Assembly: GCA_964629975.1 (NCBI GenBank)
Contig: CAZVUN010000001.1
Coordinates: 1-64,000 of the forward strand
DNA length: 64,000 nucleotides
Source of the DNA: G020354085 sp964629975
GTDB lineage: Bacteria > Pseudomonadota > Gammaproteobacteria > Acidiferrobacterales > Sulfurifustaceae
Direction: 5' to 3'
Shown here: positions 43,811 to 52,279 of the stretch, piece after piece
Layout of the letters: every line of letters starts with the position of its first letter
Numbering within the stretch: the first letter of the stretch is position 1
Notes under the pieces: model-generated
The model's input: only the letters and a program-made list of their open reading frames with translations
Told to the model about the DNA's origin: nothing
Database searches by the model: none
Translations under genes and position numbers: made by a program

Positions 43811-43850
43811 AAGGCCACAGGGCGCAGGTTCTGTGGCCTTCGTGTTTTTG
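43811..43850 (+). terminator. Terminator-like hairpin in the EamA transporter leader
   Basis: GAAGGCCACAG-(10 nt)-CTGTGGCCTTC, an 11-bp perfect stem, followed by gtgttttt. It ends 15 bases before the transporter ATG, with no convincing coding gene upstream on this strand, so it may be a leader attenuator or the end of an unannotated small RNA. Confidence 0.7.
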
Positions 43851-43865
43851 CACGAGGAGCCAGCG

Positions 43866-44762
43866 ATGTCGGTGCCGGGGGCGTATCTGAGCGTGGTGCT
43901 GATCTGGTCGACCACACCGCTCGCCATCAAGTGGAGCGGCGAGGGGCCGGGCTTCCTGTTCGGCGCGCTCGGGCGCATGAGCCTGGCGGCGCTGCTGTGC
44001 CTGGCGCTCGTGGCGGTGCTGCGCCTCGGGCTGCCGTGGCACCGGCAGGCGCGCCGTGCCTACCTGAGCGGCGCGGTCGGCGCCTACGGTTCGATGCTGT
44101 GCGTGTACTGGGCGGCGCAGCAGCTGCCGTCCGGCGTCATCAACGTGCTGTTCGGACTGACGCCGCTGCTGACCGCGCTCATCGCGCAGCCACTGCTCGG
44201 TGAGCGCGCGCTCAGCCCGGCCAGGCTCGCCGGCATGACGCTCGGACTGGCGGGACTGCTCATCATCTTCGGTGGCGGGCTGACGCTCGGGGCCAATGCG
44301 ACCGCCGGGCTCATGGTGCTGAGCCTCGCCGTGCTGCTGCACGCGCTCAGCCTGGTGCTGGTCAAACGCCACGGTGGGGACTTGCCGAGCCTCACGGTCA
44401 CAACCGGCGCGCTCGTGATCGTGACGCCGCTGTTCCTCGCCACCTGGTGGCTGTTCGACGGTGCCGTGCCGGCTGAGCTTCCAGCACGCGTGACAGCGAG
44501 CATCGTGTACCTGGGCGTGGTCGGCTCGTTGGTGGGCTTCACGCTCTACTTCTATCTGATCAAGCGGGTGACCGCGAACACCGTGGCGCTCATTTCGCTG
44601 CTCACGCCGGTGTCGGCGCTGCTGGTCGGCCAGGCCTTGAACGGCGAGCAGATCACCGCGCCGGTGTGGGCAGGCACGGCGTTCGTGCTCGCCGGGCTCG
44701 CGCTGCACCAGTGGGGCGGGCTGCTCGCGCGCCGCGTGGCGGCACGCGCGACCGGGCGCTGA
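43866..44762 (+). CDS. EamA/DMT-family drug or metabolite exporter
   Basis: A 298-residue inner-membrane protein with ten membrane helices formed by two EamA repeats (WSTTPLAIKW in the first; LGVVGSLVGFTLYFYLIKRV, ISLLTPVSALLVGQALNGEQ in the second). The ATG at 43866 follows gaggag. Members export amino acids, purines or drugs. The leader contains a strong terminator-like hairpin, implying regulated read-through. Substrate unknown. Confidence 0.9.
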   Translation: MSVPGAYLSVVLIWSTTPLAIKWSGEGPGFLFGALGRMSLAALLCLALVAVLRLGLPWHRQARRAYLSGAVGAYGSMLCVYWAAQQLPSGVINVLFGLTPLLTALIAQPLLGERALSPARLAGMTLGLAGLLIIFGGGLTLGANATAGLMVLSLAVLLHALSLVLVKRHGGDLPSLTVTTGALVIVTPLFLATWWLFDGAVPAELPARVTASIVYLGVVGSLVGFTLYFYLIKRVTANTVALISLLTPVSALLVGQALNGEQITAPVWAGTAFVLAGLALHQWGGLLARRVAARATGR

Positions 44763-44813
44763 CGCCGCCCGCGACAGCGCGCTGCCGCTCGCAGCCGCAA
44801 CGCTGCGGACCCG

Positions 44814-45146
44814 TCAGGTGCCGCTCAGGTAGCTCTTCGCTTCCTCGCCGGGATTGGGCAGACCCGCCACGCGCCAGGCGTTGAGGCAGGTCTGGAACAG
44901 ATCGTGCACCCAGTGCCGGTCATGGTGATGGCGGCGGCACACCTGACTCATCGCCGGCGCGACACCGGAGCGCGCGTAGTGCTCGCGCAGCGCGTGGATC
45001 ACTTCCCAATGCTCGGGGCCGAGCTCGCCCACGCCTTCCCGGCGCGCGATCTCGCGCGCGAGTTCTTCGCTCCAGGCGTTGGGATCCATGAGCAGACCAT
45101 CATCATCGAACCGGGGTGCGACTCGAACCGCCGTGCTGGCAGGCAC
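44814..45146 (-). CDS. DsrC/TusE-fold paralogue lacking the C-terminal cysteines
   Basis: The GTG start at 45146 follows a perfect ribosome site (aaggaggtgacct). The 110-residue protein has the DsrC fold: FDDDGLLMDPNAWSEELARE, then GPEHWEVIHALREHYARSGV and NAWRVAGLPNPG. The arm that in DsrC ends KPTGC-V here reads PNPGEEAKSYLSGT, with neither redox cysteine; Cys70 and Cys87 are elsewhere. Such proteins are thought to be regulatory relatives of DsrC rather than sulfur carriers. It lies alone, far from the intact dsrC at 30390. Confidence 0.82.
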   Translation of the reverse strand: MPASTAVRVAPRFDDDGLLMDPNAWSEELAREIARREGVGELGPEHWEVIHALREHYARSGVAPAMSQVCRRHHHDRHWVHDLFQTCLNAWRVAGLPNPGEEAKSYLSGT

Positions 45147-45315
45147 AGGTCACCTCCTTGGCTCGCGGTCGGGGCGTCGCCGCCCAAGGCGGGCGATCGG
45201 CCCGGCCGCACGTTGGGGAACAGCAACGCGATCAGTCTTCACACGTTAGGCGCCGTACGTAGCCGCGCGCCGCGTGCGGGATTGCGCGCGCCAGCCACGC
45301 GCGGCACGGCGGCGC

Positions 45316-46383
45316 TCACCCCGGCCGGGCGCGCAGATACGGATTCGGCCACGCGACCTCGGCGCCGAGGGCGTGCGCGGCGTGCAGCGGCCAGTACGGA
45401 TCGCGCAGCAGCGCGCGTGCGAGCAGCACCGCATCGGCCAGCTCGGTGGCGACGATCTGCTCGGCCTGCGCGGGATCGGTGATGAGCCCGACGGCGCCGG
45501 TGGCGATCGAGGCCTCACGCCGGATGGCGGTGGCAAACGGCACCTGGAAGCCCGGCGCGGCCGGCATCTGCGCGTGCGGCACCAGCCCACCGCTCGAGCA
45601 GTCGATCAGGTCGATGCCGATGTCTTTCAGGCGACGCGCAAGCTCGATCGACTGCGCGAGGTCCCAACCGTCCGGCATCCAGTCGGTTGCCGAGATGCGC
45701 ACGAACACCGGGCGCTCGGCCGGCCACAGCTCGCGCACCGCGCGTGCCACGCGCAACGGCAGGCGCAGGCGATTGTCGAGTGTACCGCCGTAGTCGTCGC
45801 TGCGCTGGTTGGACAACGGCGAGAGGAACTCGTGCAGCAGATAGCCGTGCGCCATGTGCAGCTCCACCACCTCGAAACCGGCGGCGAGCGCGCGGCGCGC
45901 GGCAGCGGTGAACTGGGTGACGAGCGTGTCGATCTCGACGATCGTCAACGCACGCGGCACCGGGTAGCCGGGACCGAAGGCAAGCGCGCTCGGCGCCACG
46001 GTTTGCCAGCCACCCTGCCCGTGCGCGAGCGGCTTGCCGCCCTTCCACGGCAGGTCGGTCGATGCCTTGCGCCCGGCATGCGCGAGCTGGATCGCCGGCA
46101 CCGCCCCGTGCGCCTTGAGGAAACTCGCGATCGGTTGGAGCGCGCGCGCCTGCACGTCCGACCAGATGCCGAGACAACCGGGCGTGATGCGGCCCTCGCC
46201 GCACACGCCGGTCGCCTCCACCATGACGAGCCCGGCGCCGCCGACGGCCCGGCTGCCGAGGTGCACGAGATGCCAGTCGTTGGCGAGGCCATCGACCGCC
46301 GAGTACTGGCACATGGGCGAGACGAAGATGCGGTTGCGGATGTCGAGCCCGCGCAGCCGCAGCGGCGTGAAGAGTTGGACCAT
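45316..46383 (-). CDS. Old yellow enzyme, NADH:flavin oxidoreductase (YqjM type)
   Basis: The 355-residue FMN enzyme starts at ATG 46383 after aaggaaggt. OYE motifs are present: RIFVSPMCQYSAVDG (with the Cys of the YqjM class), QLAHAGRKAS, HMAHGYLLHEFLSPLSNQR and the C-terminal LLARALLRDPYWPL. These enzymes reduce activated C=C bonds of enones and quinones with NAD(P)H. A perfect FNR box lies 85 bases upstream, shared with the divergent DUF2845 gene, which suggests expression when oxygen is low. Confidence 0.95.
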   Translation of the reverse strand: MVQLFTPLRLRGLDIRNRIFVSPMCQYSAVDGLANDWHLVHLGSRAVGGAGLVMVEATGVCGEGRITPGCLGIWSDVQARALQPIASFLKAHGAVPAIQLAHAGRKASTDLPWKGGKPLAHGQGGWQTVAPSALAFGPGYPVPRALTIVEIDTLVTQFTAAARRALAAGFEVVELHMAHGYLLHEFLSPLSNQRSDDYGGTLDNRLRLPLRVARAVRELWPAERPVFVRISATDWMPDGWDLAQSIELARRLKDIGIDLIDCSSGGLVPHAQMPAAPGFQVPFATAIRREASIATGAVGLITDPAQAEQIVATELADAVLLARALLRDPYWPLHAAHALGAEVAWPNPYLRARPG

Positions 46384-46467
46384 AGGCACCTTCCTTTTCC
46401 GGCGGCGGGCACGCGCCCGCGCGTGCCTGCGAGCGGCGCACTGTGACAGACGCGCGCCACCGACTCG

Positions 46468-46481
46468 TTGATCTTCATCAA
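46468..46481. promoter_or_regulatory. Perfect FNR box between OYE and DUF2845 genes
   Basis: TTGAT-CTTC-ATCAA, 10 of 10. Class II geometry predicts starts near 46433 (toward OYE) and 46516 (toward DUF2845). Confidence 0.88.
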
Positions 46482-46546
46482 GCGCGCGATTGTGGGGCCC
46501 AACCTGCGATGCGAGAATGGCCCGACAGCCCTTGGCGATCCGCGCA

Positions 46547-47134
46547 ATGCCCCGCTTCCTCCGCTCGATCCTGCCGTACGCCGCCGGCGTGTGGCTGCTC
46601 ACCGCCGCCCCCGGGGCGCAGGCGTTCTACTGCGGCGAGCAGCTCATCGAGATCGGCGCGCCGGAGGAGGCGGTGCTGCGCAAATGCGGCGCGCCCGATC
46701 ACAGCGAGGCGTGGGAGGAGGAGTGGCTGCAGAAGGCCGGCGACGCCTTCGAACGCAGCGTCAGCGTGCCGTTTGCCGAGTGGATCTACGACAGCGGTGC
46801 CAACCGCCTGCTGCGCGTGCTGCTGTTTCGCGACGGCGTGCTCACGCACATCGAGTCGCGCACCTACGCACCGGGCAGTGGCGCGGAGTGCAGCGCGCGC
46901 ATCATCGAGGTCGGCGAGACCAAGTACGAGGTGCTGCGCAAGTGCGGGCAGCCGACGGCGCGCAAGCAGGTGACCGAGAAGCACCTGGACCCGCTCGATC
47001 CGGTCAACCGGCGGCGTTATCCGGTCACCACCGAGCGCTGGACCTACCGCAGCCAGGGCGAGGCGCTGCCGCGCGTGATCGTGTTCCGCAACCGGCGCGT
47101 GATCGAGGTCGAGGTCGGCGCCACCAGCCCCTGA
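46547..47134 (+). CDS. Secreted DUF2845 protein
   Basis: ATG 46547 (MPRFLRSILPYAAGVW) is preferred because it begins directly with a signal peptide (cleavage near AQAF); upstream in-frame ATGs exist at 46517 and 46490. The mature part has two repeats of a motif FYCGEQLIEIGAPEEAVLRK and ARIIEVGETKYEVLRKCGQP, each with a pair of cysteines, and the strand WIYDSGANRLLRVLLFRDG. This is the DUF2845 arrangement. Function unknown; periplasmic. It shares a perfect FNR box with the OYE gene. Confidence 0.8.
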   Translation: MPRFLRSILPYAAGVWLLTAAPGAQAFYCGEQLIEIGAPEEAVLRKCGAPDHSEAWEEEWLQKAGDAFERSVSVPFAEWIYDSGANRLLRVLLFRDGVLTHIESRTYAPGSGAECSARIIEVGETKYEVLRKCGQPTARKQVTEKHLDPLDPVNRRRYPVTTERWTYRSQGEALPRVIVFRNRRVIEVEVGATSP

Positions 47135-47150
47135 CGCGACGCCCGGGCGA

Positions 47151-47906
47151 TCAGACGTAGATCATCTTGCGCGTCATGCCGCCATCGAGCGTGAAATTGG
47201 CGCCGGTCACGAAGCCGGCGTCTTGCGACAGCAGATAGGCGACGCACGCCGCCACGTCTTCCGGCCGGCCCACGCGCCCCACCGGATGCTGCGCGTGATC
47301 GGCCGCCGACAGCGCGGCCGGTTGCGCGAGGCGCCGCTTCTTCCACGCCGACACGTCGATCCAGCCGGGGCTCACGCAGTTGACGCGCACCTCCGGCCCC
47401 AGGCTCACGGCGAGCGCGTGGGTGAGTGCCACGAGACCGCCCTTCGAGGCGGAATAGGCCTCGGTGTTGGCCTCGGACATGAGCGCCCGCGTCGAGGCGA
47501 TGTTGACGATGGCACCGCGCGTGGCGCGCAGGTGCGGCGCCGCGTGCTTGGCGCACAGCATCGCGCCGGTGAGATTGACGCCGAGCACGCGGTTCCAGTC
47601 GGCAAGGGCGAGCTCGGCGAGCGGCACGTTGTGGCCGATGCCGGCGTCGTTGACGAGCCCGTCCAGCCGGCCGAACTCCGCGAGCGCGCGGCCGATCGCG
47701 GCGTGCACCTGGAACTCGTCGGCGACGTTGGTGCGCTGAAAGCGCACCGCGCCGAGCGCGGCGTACTCGGCCTCGGTCTCGCGCCCGGCCTCATCGTCGA
47801 TCTCCGCAATCACCACCGCCCAGCCATCGCGCAGCAGGCGCTGGGCGATGGCCTTGCCGATGCCCTGCCCGCCCCCGGTGATGAGCGCGACCCGGCGCGT
47901 ATCCAT
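47151..47906 (-). CDS. Short-chain dehydrogenase/reductase
   Basis: A 251-residue classical SDR: cofactor motif TGGGQGIGKA, NDAGIG (NNAG), the Ser-Tyr-Lys triad in IVNIAST ... AYSASKGG, and the PGWIDV segment. The acidic residue in IAEIDDEAG favours NAD(H) over NADP(H). The substrate is unknown. It starts 6 bases after the trpB2 stop, so the two form an operon behind the FNR-like box at 49368. Confidence 0.94.
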   Translation of the reverse strand: MDTRRVALITGGGQGIGKAIAQRLLRDGWAVVIAEIDDEAGRETEAEYAALGAVRFQRTNVADEFQVHAAIGRALAEFGRLDGLVNDAGIGHNVPLAELALADWNRVLGVNLTGAMLCAKHAAPHLRATRGAIVNIASTRALMSEANTEAYSASKGGLVALTHALAVSLGPEVRVNCVSPGWIDVSAWKKRRLAQPAALSAADHAQHPVGRVGRPEDVAACVAYLLSQDAGFVTGANFTLDGGMTRKMIYV

Positions 47907-47912
47907 CGACGG

Positions 47913-49268
47913 TCAGGCCGCCACCTTCGGCAGGTGCTTGATCGACTCCTCGATTGCCGCCTGCGGGTACTCGTAGTCCTCGAGTTGGCCGGCGAAGTAC
48001 TTGTCGTACGCCGCCATGTCGAAGTGCCCGTGGCCGGAGAGATTGAACAGGATCACGCGCGGCTCGCCCGACTGCCTGGCGACGAGCGCCTCGTCGATCG
48101 CGGCGCGCACGGCGTGGCACGATTCCGGCGCCGGGATGATGCCCTCGGCGCGCGCGAACTGCACGCCGGCCTCGAAGGTCGGCAACTGCTTCACCGCCAC
48201 CGCCTCGATCAGACCCTCGTGCACCAGCTGCGACACGAGCGGCGAGTCACCGTGGTAGCGCAGCCCGCCGGCGTGGATGCCGGGCGGCATGAAGTCGTGG
48301 CCGAGCGTGTACATCTTCATGAGCGGTGTGTGCCCGACGGCATCGCCGAAATCGTAGGCGTACACGCCCTTGGTGAGCGTCGGGCAGGAGGCCGGCTCCA
48401 CCGCCACCAGCCGCACCTTCTTGCCAGCGGCCTTGTCGGCGAAGAACGGAAAGGCGATGCCGCCGAAATTCGAGCCGCCCCCGCAGCAACCGATCACGAC
48501 GTCCGGGTAGTCGCCGACCTTGGCCAGCTGCTGCTTCGCCTCCAGCCCGATGATGGTCTGGTGATGCACAACGTGATTGAGCACCGAGCCGAGGGCGTAG
48601 TTCGTGTCCTTGCGCGTGGCCGCCTCCTCCACCGCCTCGGAGATCGCGATGCCGAGCGAGCCGGGGCAGTTCGGGTCCTGCGCCAGCATCCTGCGTCCGG
48701 CCTCGGTGAGATTGGTCGGGCTCGCCAGCACCTCCGCGCCCCAGGTCTGCATCATCGAGCGGCGGAACGGCTTCTGCTCATAGCTCACCTTGACCATGTA
48801 CACGCGCACCTGGATGCCGAACATCTGCCCGGCGAGCGCGAGCGAGGAGCCCCACTGCCCGGCACCGGTCTCGGTGGTGAGGCGGTGAATGCCGGCCTGC
48901 TGGTTGTAATAGGCCTGCGCCACCGCGGTGTTGGGCTTGTGCGAGCCGGCCGGGCTCACGCCCTCGTACTTGTAATAGATCCTGGCCGGCGTGCCGAGCG
49001 CGGCCTCCAGCCGGTGCGCACGGTACAGCGGGCTCGGGCGCCACAGGCGCAGGATCTCGCGCACCGGCTCCGGGATCGGGATCCAGCGCTCGCCGCTCAC
49101 CTCCTGCTCGATCAGCTGCGGCGGGAAGATCGCGCCGAGCGCCTGCGGCGGCACCGGCTTGCCGTCCGGCCCGAGCGGCGGCGCCGGAGGATGCGGCATG
49201 TCGGCGATGACGTTGTACCACTGCCTCGGGATGTCGGACTCGTCGAGCAGGATCTTGGTCTGCGCCAT
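47913..49268 (-). CDS. TrpB2-type tryptophan synthase beta chain
   Basis: The 451-residue PLP enzyme belongs to the longer TrpB2 branch, with an N-terminal extension (WYNVIADMPHPPAPP) not found in TrpB1. The PLP lysine is in YEGVSPAGSHKPNTAVAQAYY, and the phosphate loop is CCGGGSNFGG. TrpB2 makes tryptophan from indole and serine, or phosphoserine in some lineages, often without TrpA. ATG 49268 follows ggaggag. No trpA lies nearby. An FNR-like box stands 100 bases upstream and an SDR gene follows. Confidence 0.94.
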   Translation of the reverse strand: MAQTKILLDESDIPRQWYNVIADMPHPPAPPLGPDGKPVPPQALGAIFPPQLIEQEVSGERWIPIPEPVREILRLWRPSPLYRAHRLEAALGTPARIYYKYEGVSPAGSHKPNTAVAQAYYNQQAGIHRLTTETGAGQWGSSLALAGQMFGIQVRVYMVKVSYEQKPFRRSMMQTWGAEVLASPTNLTEAGRRMLAQDPNCPGSLGIAISEAVEEAATRKDTNYALGSVLNHVVHHQTIIGLEAKQQLAKVGDYPDVVIGCCGGGSNFGGIAFPFFADKAAGKKVRLVAVEPASCPTLTKGVYAYDFGDAVGHTPLMKMYTLGHDFMPPGIHAGGLRYHGDSPLVSQLVHEGLIEAVAVKQLPTFEAGVQFARAEGIIPAPESCHAVRAAIDEALVARQSGEPRVILFNLSGHGHFDMAAYDKYFAGQLEDYEYPQAAIEESIKHLPKVAA

Positions 49269-49367
49269 GGGCTCCTCCGGGGGGCGGTTCATCGTTCGAC
49301 GCAGCTTCTTTTCAGCCGCGATCGCTGTAGCGGGGAGCATAAATAGACGATCCGCCGCCCGCGCGAC

Positions 49368-49381
49368 TTGATTTCGGTCAA
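49368..49381. promoter_or_regulatory. FNR-like box upstream of trpB2
   Basis: TTGAT-TTCG-GTCAA, 9 of 10 to the consensus. The class II start would be near 49333, giving a leader of about 65 bases. Confidence 0.65.
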
Positions 49382-49445
49382 CGCCGGGCAACGCCGACCG
49401 GCAAACCCGGGCCGCAGGCACCGGCCCGGATCAGCGGGGGCGGGG

Positions 49446-50321
49446 TCAGCTCACCCCGTGCTGCTTGAACCACGCCTGCATGCGCTTCCAGCCGTCCTCG
49501 GCCGGCTCCTTGCGAAAGCTCGGGCGATAGTCGGCATGGAAGGCATGCGGCGCGTCCGGATAGATCACGATCTCGGAGCGGCTCTTCGCCGCCTTGAGAT
49601 CGTCCTGGAACATCTCGACCACCTCGACCGGAATGCCCTGGTCGGCACCGCCGTACAGGCCGAGCACCGGCGGCTTGATCTCGGCGGCGAGATCGATCGG
49701 CTGCCTGGGATGGAGCTCGTCCTTGTCGCCGGTCAGCCGCCCGTACCAGGCGACACCGGCCTTGAGCTTCGGGTTGTGCGCGGCGTACAGCCACACGATA
49801 CGCCCGCCCCAGCAGAAGCCGGTGATGGCGAGCTTGTCGGCATTGCCGCCGTTCTGCGCGGCCCACGCGGCGGCCGCGTCCAGGTCGGCGAGCACCTGCG
49901 CGTCCGGAACCTTCGATACCACCTTCTCCAGGATCTCCTGCACGTTGGTCATCTTCGAGGTGTCGCCATAACGCGTGAAGGGCTCGGGGGCGAGCGCGAG
50001 ATAGCCGAGCTTCGCGAGCCGCCGGCAGGTGTCCTTGATGTACTCGTGCACGCCGAAGATTTCCGACACCACCAGCACGGTCGGCAGGTTCGTGCCCTTC
50101 TGCGGCATGGCGCGGTAGGCGGGGATCTGCCCGTCCGGCACCGGAATCTTCACCTCGCCGGCGAGCAGCCCCTTGTCATCGGTCCTGATCACGGTCTGCG
50201 CCGCGATCGGTTGCGTGGCCACGGCGAACCCGACACCGAGCACGGTCACCACGAACTCGCGGCGCGTGAACTCGGTCCGGGGCCTGGGACAAAGACTCGC
50301 CACGTCGGCTTCAATGCTCAT
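49446..50321 (-). CDS. Tat-exported dienelactone hydrolase family protein
   Basis: The 291-residue protein begins with a twin-arginine signal (FTRREFVVTVLGVGFAVA) ending near IAAQ. The alpha/beta-hydrolase domain has the dienelactone hydrolase cysteine nucleophile in GFCWGGR, the acid in LYGGADQGIP and His in DAPHAFHADY. Cytoplasmic homologues hydrolyse dienelactones in chlorocatechol degradation; periplasmic Tat-dependent ones have uncharacterised substrates. It is divergent from acpH and is not linked to an aromatic pathway. Confidence 0.93.
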   Translation of the reverse strand: MSIEADVASLCPRPRTEFTRREFVVTVLGVGFAVATQPIAAQTVIRTDDKGLLAGEVKIPVPDGQIPAYRAMPQKGTNLPTVLVVSEIFGVHEYIKDTCRRLAKLGYLALAPEPFTRYGDTSKMTNVQEILEKVVSKVPDAQVLADLDAAAAWAAQNGGNADKLAITGFCWGGRIVWLYAAHNPKLKAGVAWYGRLTGDKDELHPRQPIDLAAEIKPPVLGLYGGADQGIPVEVVEMFQDDLKAAKSRSEIVIYPDAPHAFHADYRPSFRKEPAEDGWKRMQAWFKQHGVS

Positions 50322-50470
50322 GCTCTGCTCCTCGTGTGGTTCATCGGCACCGGCGCGGGACGTGGCCGGCGGGCGCATCGTACTGCCGGATCGCACCGGG
50401 CACCAAGAGGCGCGCTGTCCATACCCGCGCAATCTGTGCGATCATGGGAAACGCGGCCGGCCACGTTGTC

Positions 50471-51085
50471 ATGAATTACCTCGCGCACGCCTTTCTGTCC
50501 CAGGAATCCAGCGATGCGCTCGCCGGCGCGCTGCTCGGCGACTTCGTCAAGGGCGCAATCGACCATCGCTACCCGCCGGCGATCCGCGGCGCGATCCGGC
50601 TGCACCGCGCGATTGACCGCTACACCGACCAGCACGCCGTCGTGGAATCGAGCCGCGCGCTGGTCAGCCGCGCGCGCCGGCGCTTCGCCGGCATCCTGGT
50701 CGATGTGTTCTACGATCACTTCCTCGCGGTGCATTGGTCGCGGTTCAGCGCCACACCGCTGCCGGCCTTCACCCGCCGGGTATATGCCGCGCTGCAGCCG
50801 CAGATCGCGAGCTATCCCGAGCGCCTGCAACGCGTCTTGCCGCACATGGCGCGCGAGGACTGGCTTGCCTCCTATGCCGGGCTCGACGCGGTCGACGCCG
50901 CACTGAACGGCATCGCACGGCGCTTGCACCGCTTTGCGCGCGCCCGTGTGCTCACCGACGCGGTGTGCGAGCTGCGCGACAACTACGACGACCTCGAGCG
51001 CCAGTTCCTCGCCTTCTTCCCCCAGCTCATCGAATACGCACACGCTTTCAAGGGAAACGGCGCGATGCGCGCCGCGGCGGCCTAG
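50471..51085 (+). CDS. acpH: Acyl carrier protein phosphodiesterase AcpH
   Basis: AcpH removes the 4'-phosphopantetheine arm from holo-ACP. ATG 50471 gives the conserved start MNYLAHAFLSQESSDALAG. The HD-like metal motifs are visible: GALLGDFVKG, LHRAIDRYTDQHAVV and VDVFYDHFLAVHW. Length (204) is normal. It lies 97 bases upstream of sodC in the same direction. Confidence 0.94.
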   Translation: MNYLAHAFLSQESSDALAGALLGDFVKGAIDHRYPPAIRGAIRLHRAIDRYTDQHAVVESSRALVSRARRRFAGILVDVFYDHFLAVHWSRFSATPLPAFTRRVYAALQPQIASYPERLQRVLPHMAREDWLASYAGLDAVDAALNGIARRLHRFARARVLTDAVCELRDNYDDLERQFLAFFPQLIEYAHAFKGNGAMRAAAA

Positions 51086-51182
51086 CCGGACACGCAACGC
51101 CGCCATAGAATGGTTCGCGCGGCGCCCGCGTCCCGGTACCGCGCCCATCCACACGCACGCGCCCGCGTGCAAGGAGTCCCGC

Positions 51183-51707
51183 ATGAACGGCACTGCCCAG
51201 ACATTCGCAATCGCGCTGCTGCTGACGTCGTTTGCGACGGCGGCCGGGGAGGCCACCGTCACCATGAACAGAATCGACGCCAGCGGCGTCGGCGCCGCCA
51301 TCGGCACGATCGCGCTCGCCGACAGCCCCCAGGGTCTCGTCATCAAACCGGCACTCACCGGTCTGCCGCCCGGCGATCACGGCTTTCACGTGCACGAGAA
51401 CCCCGACTGCGGCGCGAAGGAGAAGGACGGCAAGAGGGTCGCCGGGCTTGCGGCCGGCGGTCACTACGATCCCACCAGGAGCGGCAAGCACGAGGGCCCC
51501 AAGGGCCACGGCCATCTCGGCGACCTGCCGGTGCTGGTGGTCGCGGCCAACGGCAGCGCCACGGCGCAGATGACCGCCCCGCGCCTCAAGCTCGCCGACC
51601 TCAAGGGCCGCTCGCTCATGATTCACGAAGGCGGCGACAACTACGCGGATCAGCCCAAGGCCCTGGGCGGCGGCGGTGGCCGCATCGCCTGCGGCCTCAT
51701 CAAATAG
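51183..51707 (+). CDS. sodC: Periplasmic Cu/Zn superoxide dismutase
   Basis: The 174-residue precursor has a signal peptide (cleavage near ATAAGEA). Copper and zinc ligands are clear: GFHVHENPDC, GGHYDPTRSGKHEGPKGHGH (bridging and zinc histidines) and LMIHEGGDNY. The two disulfide cysteines, PDCGA and RIACGL, are present. It protects the envelope from superoxide. A strong terminator follows. Confidence 0.95.
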   Translation: MNGTAQTFAIALLLTSFATAAGEATVTMNRIDASGVGAAIGTIALADSPQGLVIKPALTGLPPGDHGFHVHENPDCGAKEKDGKRVAGLAAGGHYDPTRSGKHEGPKGHGHLGDLPVLVVAANGSATAQMTAPRLKLADLKGRSLMIHEGGDNYADQPKALGGGGGRIACGLIK

Positions 51708-51734
51708 GCCGCGCACCACGGCGCAGCGCAGCGC

Positions 51735-51767
51735 ACGGGGGTCGATCGACCCCCGTTTGTCCTTTCG
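51735..51767 (+). terminator. Rho-independent terminator after sodC
   Basis: ACGGGGGTCGA and TCGACCCCCGT form a perfect 11-bp palindrome, followed by ttgtccttt. Confidence 0.85.
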
Positions 51768-51832
51768 GTGACCGCCGCCGGGCAGTGGCCGCGGCCGCCG
51801 CCACGGTATAGGATCGGGCCGGTCGCGTCGCC

Positions 51833-52279
51833 ATGCACCGCCACGCCGAACAACGCCTGCTGCCGTACCCGCGCGAGCAGGTCTACCGCGTCGTCGCGGA
51901 CGTCGAGCGTTATCCGGAATTCGTACCGGGCTGGCGCAGCGTGCGCATTCTGCAACGCGCCGGCGAGGTTGCGGACGTCGAGCAGGCGATCGGGCTTGGC
52001 GCCTTGCGCTTTAAGTTCCAGTCGCGCGCGATCTTTAGCGCGCCCTCGAGCGTCCGCATCCAGACCGACCAGGGACCGTTCCGCGCCTTCGCGCTCACCT
52101 GGCGCTTCGAGCCGGAGCAGCCGCTCGCCTGCCGCGTGCACTTCGAGCTCGCCTTCGAGATGCGCTCGCGGCTCTTCGATCGCGCCGCCGCCGCCACCTT
52201 CGGTGAGGTCGCGCGCCAGGTAGTGAACGCCTTCGAGGAGCGCATCCGGCGCCTGCACGGTCCGACCGCGCATGGCTAG
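51833..52279 (+). CDS. ratA: RatA/COQ10-type START-domain protein
   Basis: The 148-residue protein is a SRPBCC (Bet v1-like) lipid-binding domain. Diagnostic sequences are LPYPREQVYRVVADVERYPE and FVPGWRSVRI at the N terminus and LFDRAAAATFGEVARQVVNA in the C-terminal helix. Members bind ubiquinone (COQ10) or block 50S-30S joining (RatA of E. coli). It overlaps the stop of the convergent LysR gene by four bases. The usual partner gene ratB is not present here. Confidence 0.92.
   Translation: MHRHAEQRLLPYPREQVYRVVADVERYPEFVPGWRSVRILQRAGEVADVEQAIGLGALRFKFQSRAIFSAPSSVRIQTDQGPFRAFALTWRFEPEQPLACRVHFELAFEMRSRLFDRAAAATFGEVARQVVNAFEERIRRLHGPTAHG

Noticed and set aside
43660..43850. Guanidine (ykkC-type) riboswitch before the EamA transporter
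   Set aside because: The conserved ykkC sequence blocks are not found; only the terminator hairpin is clear.
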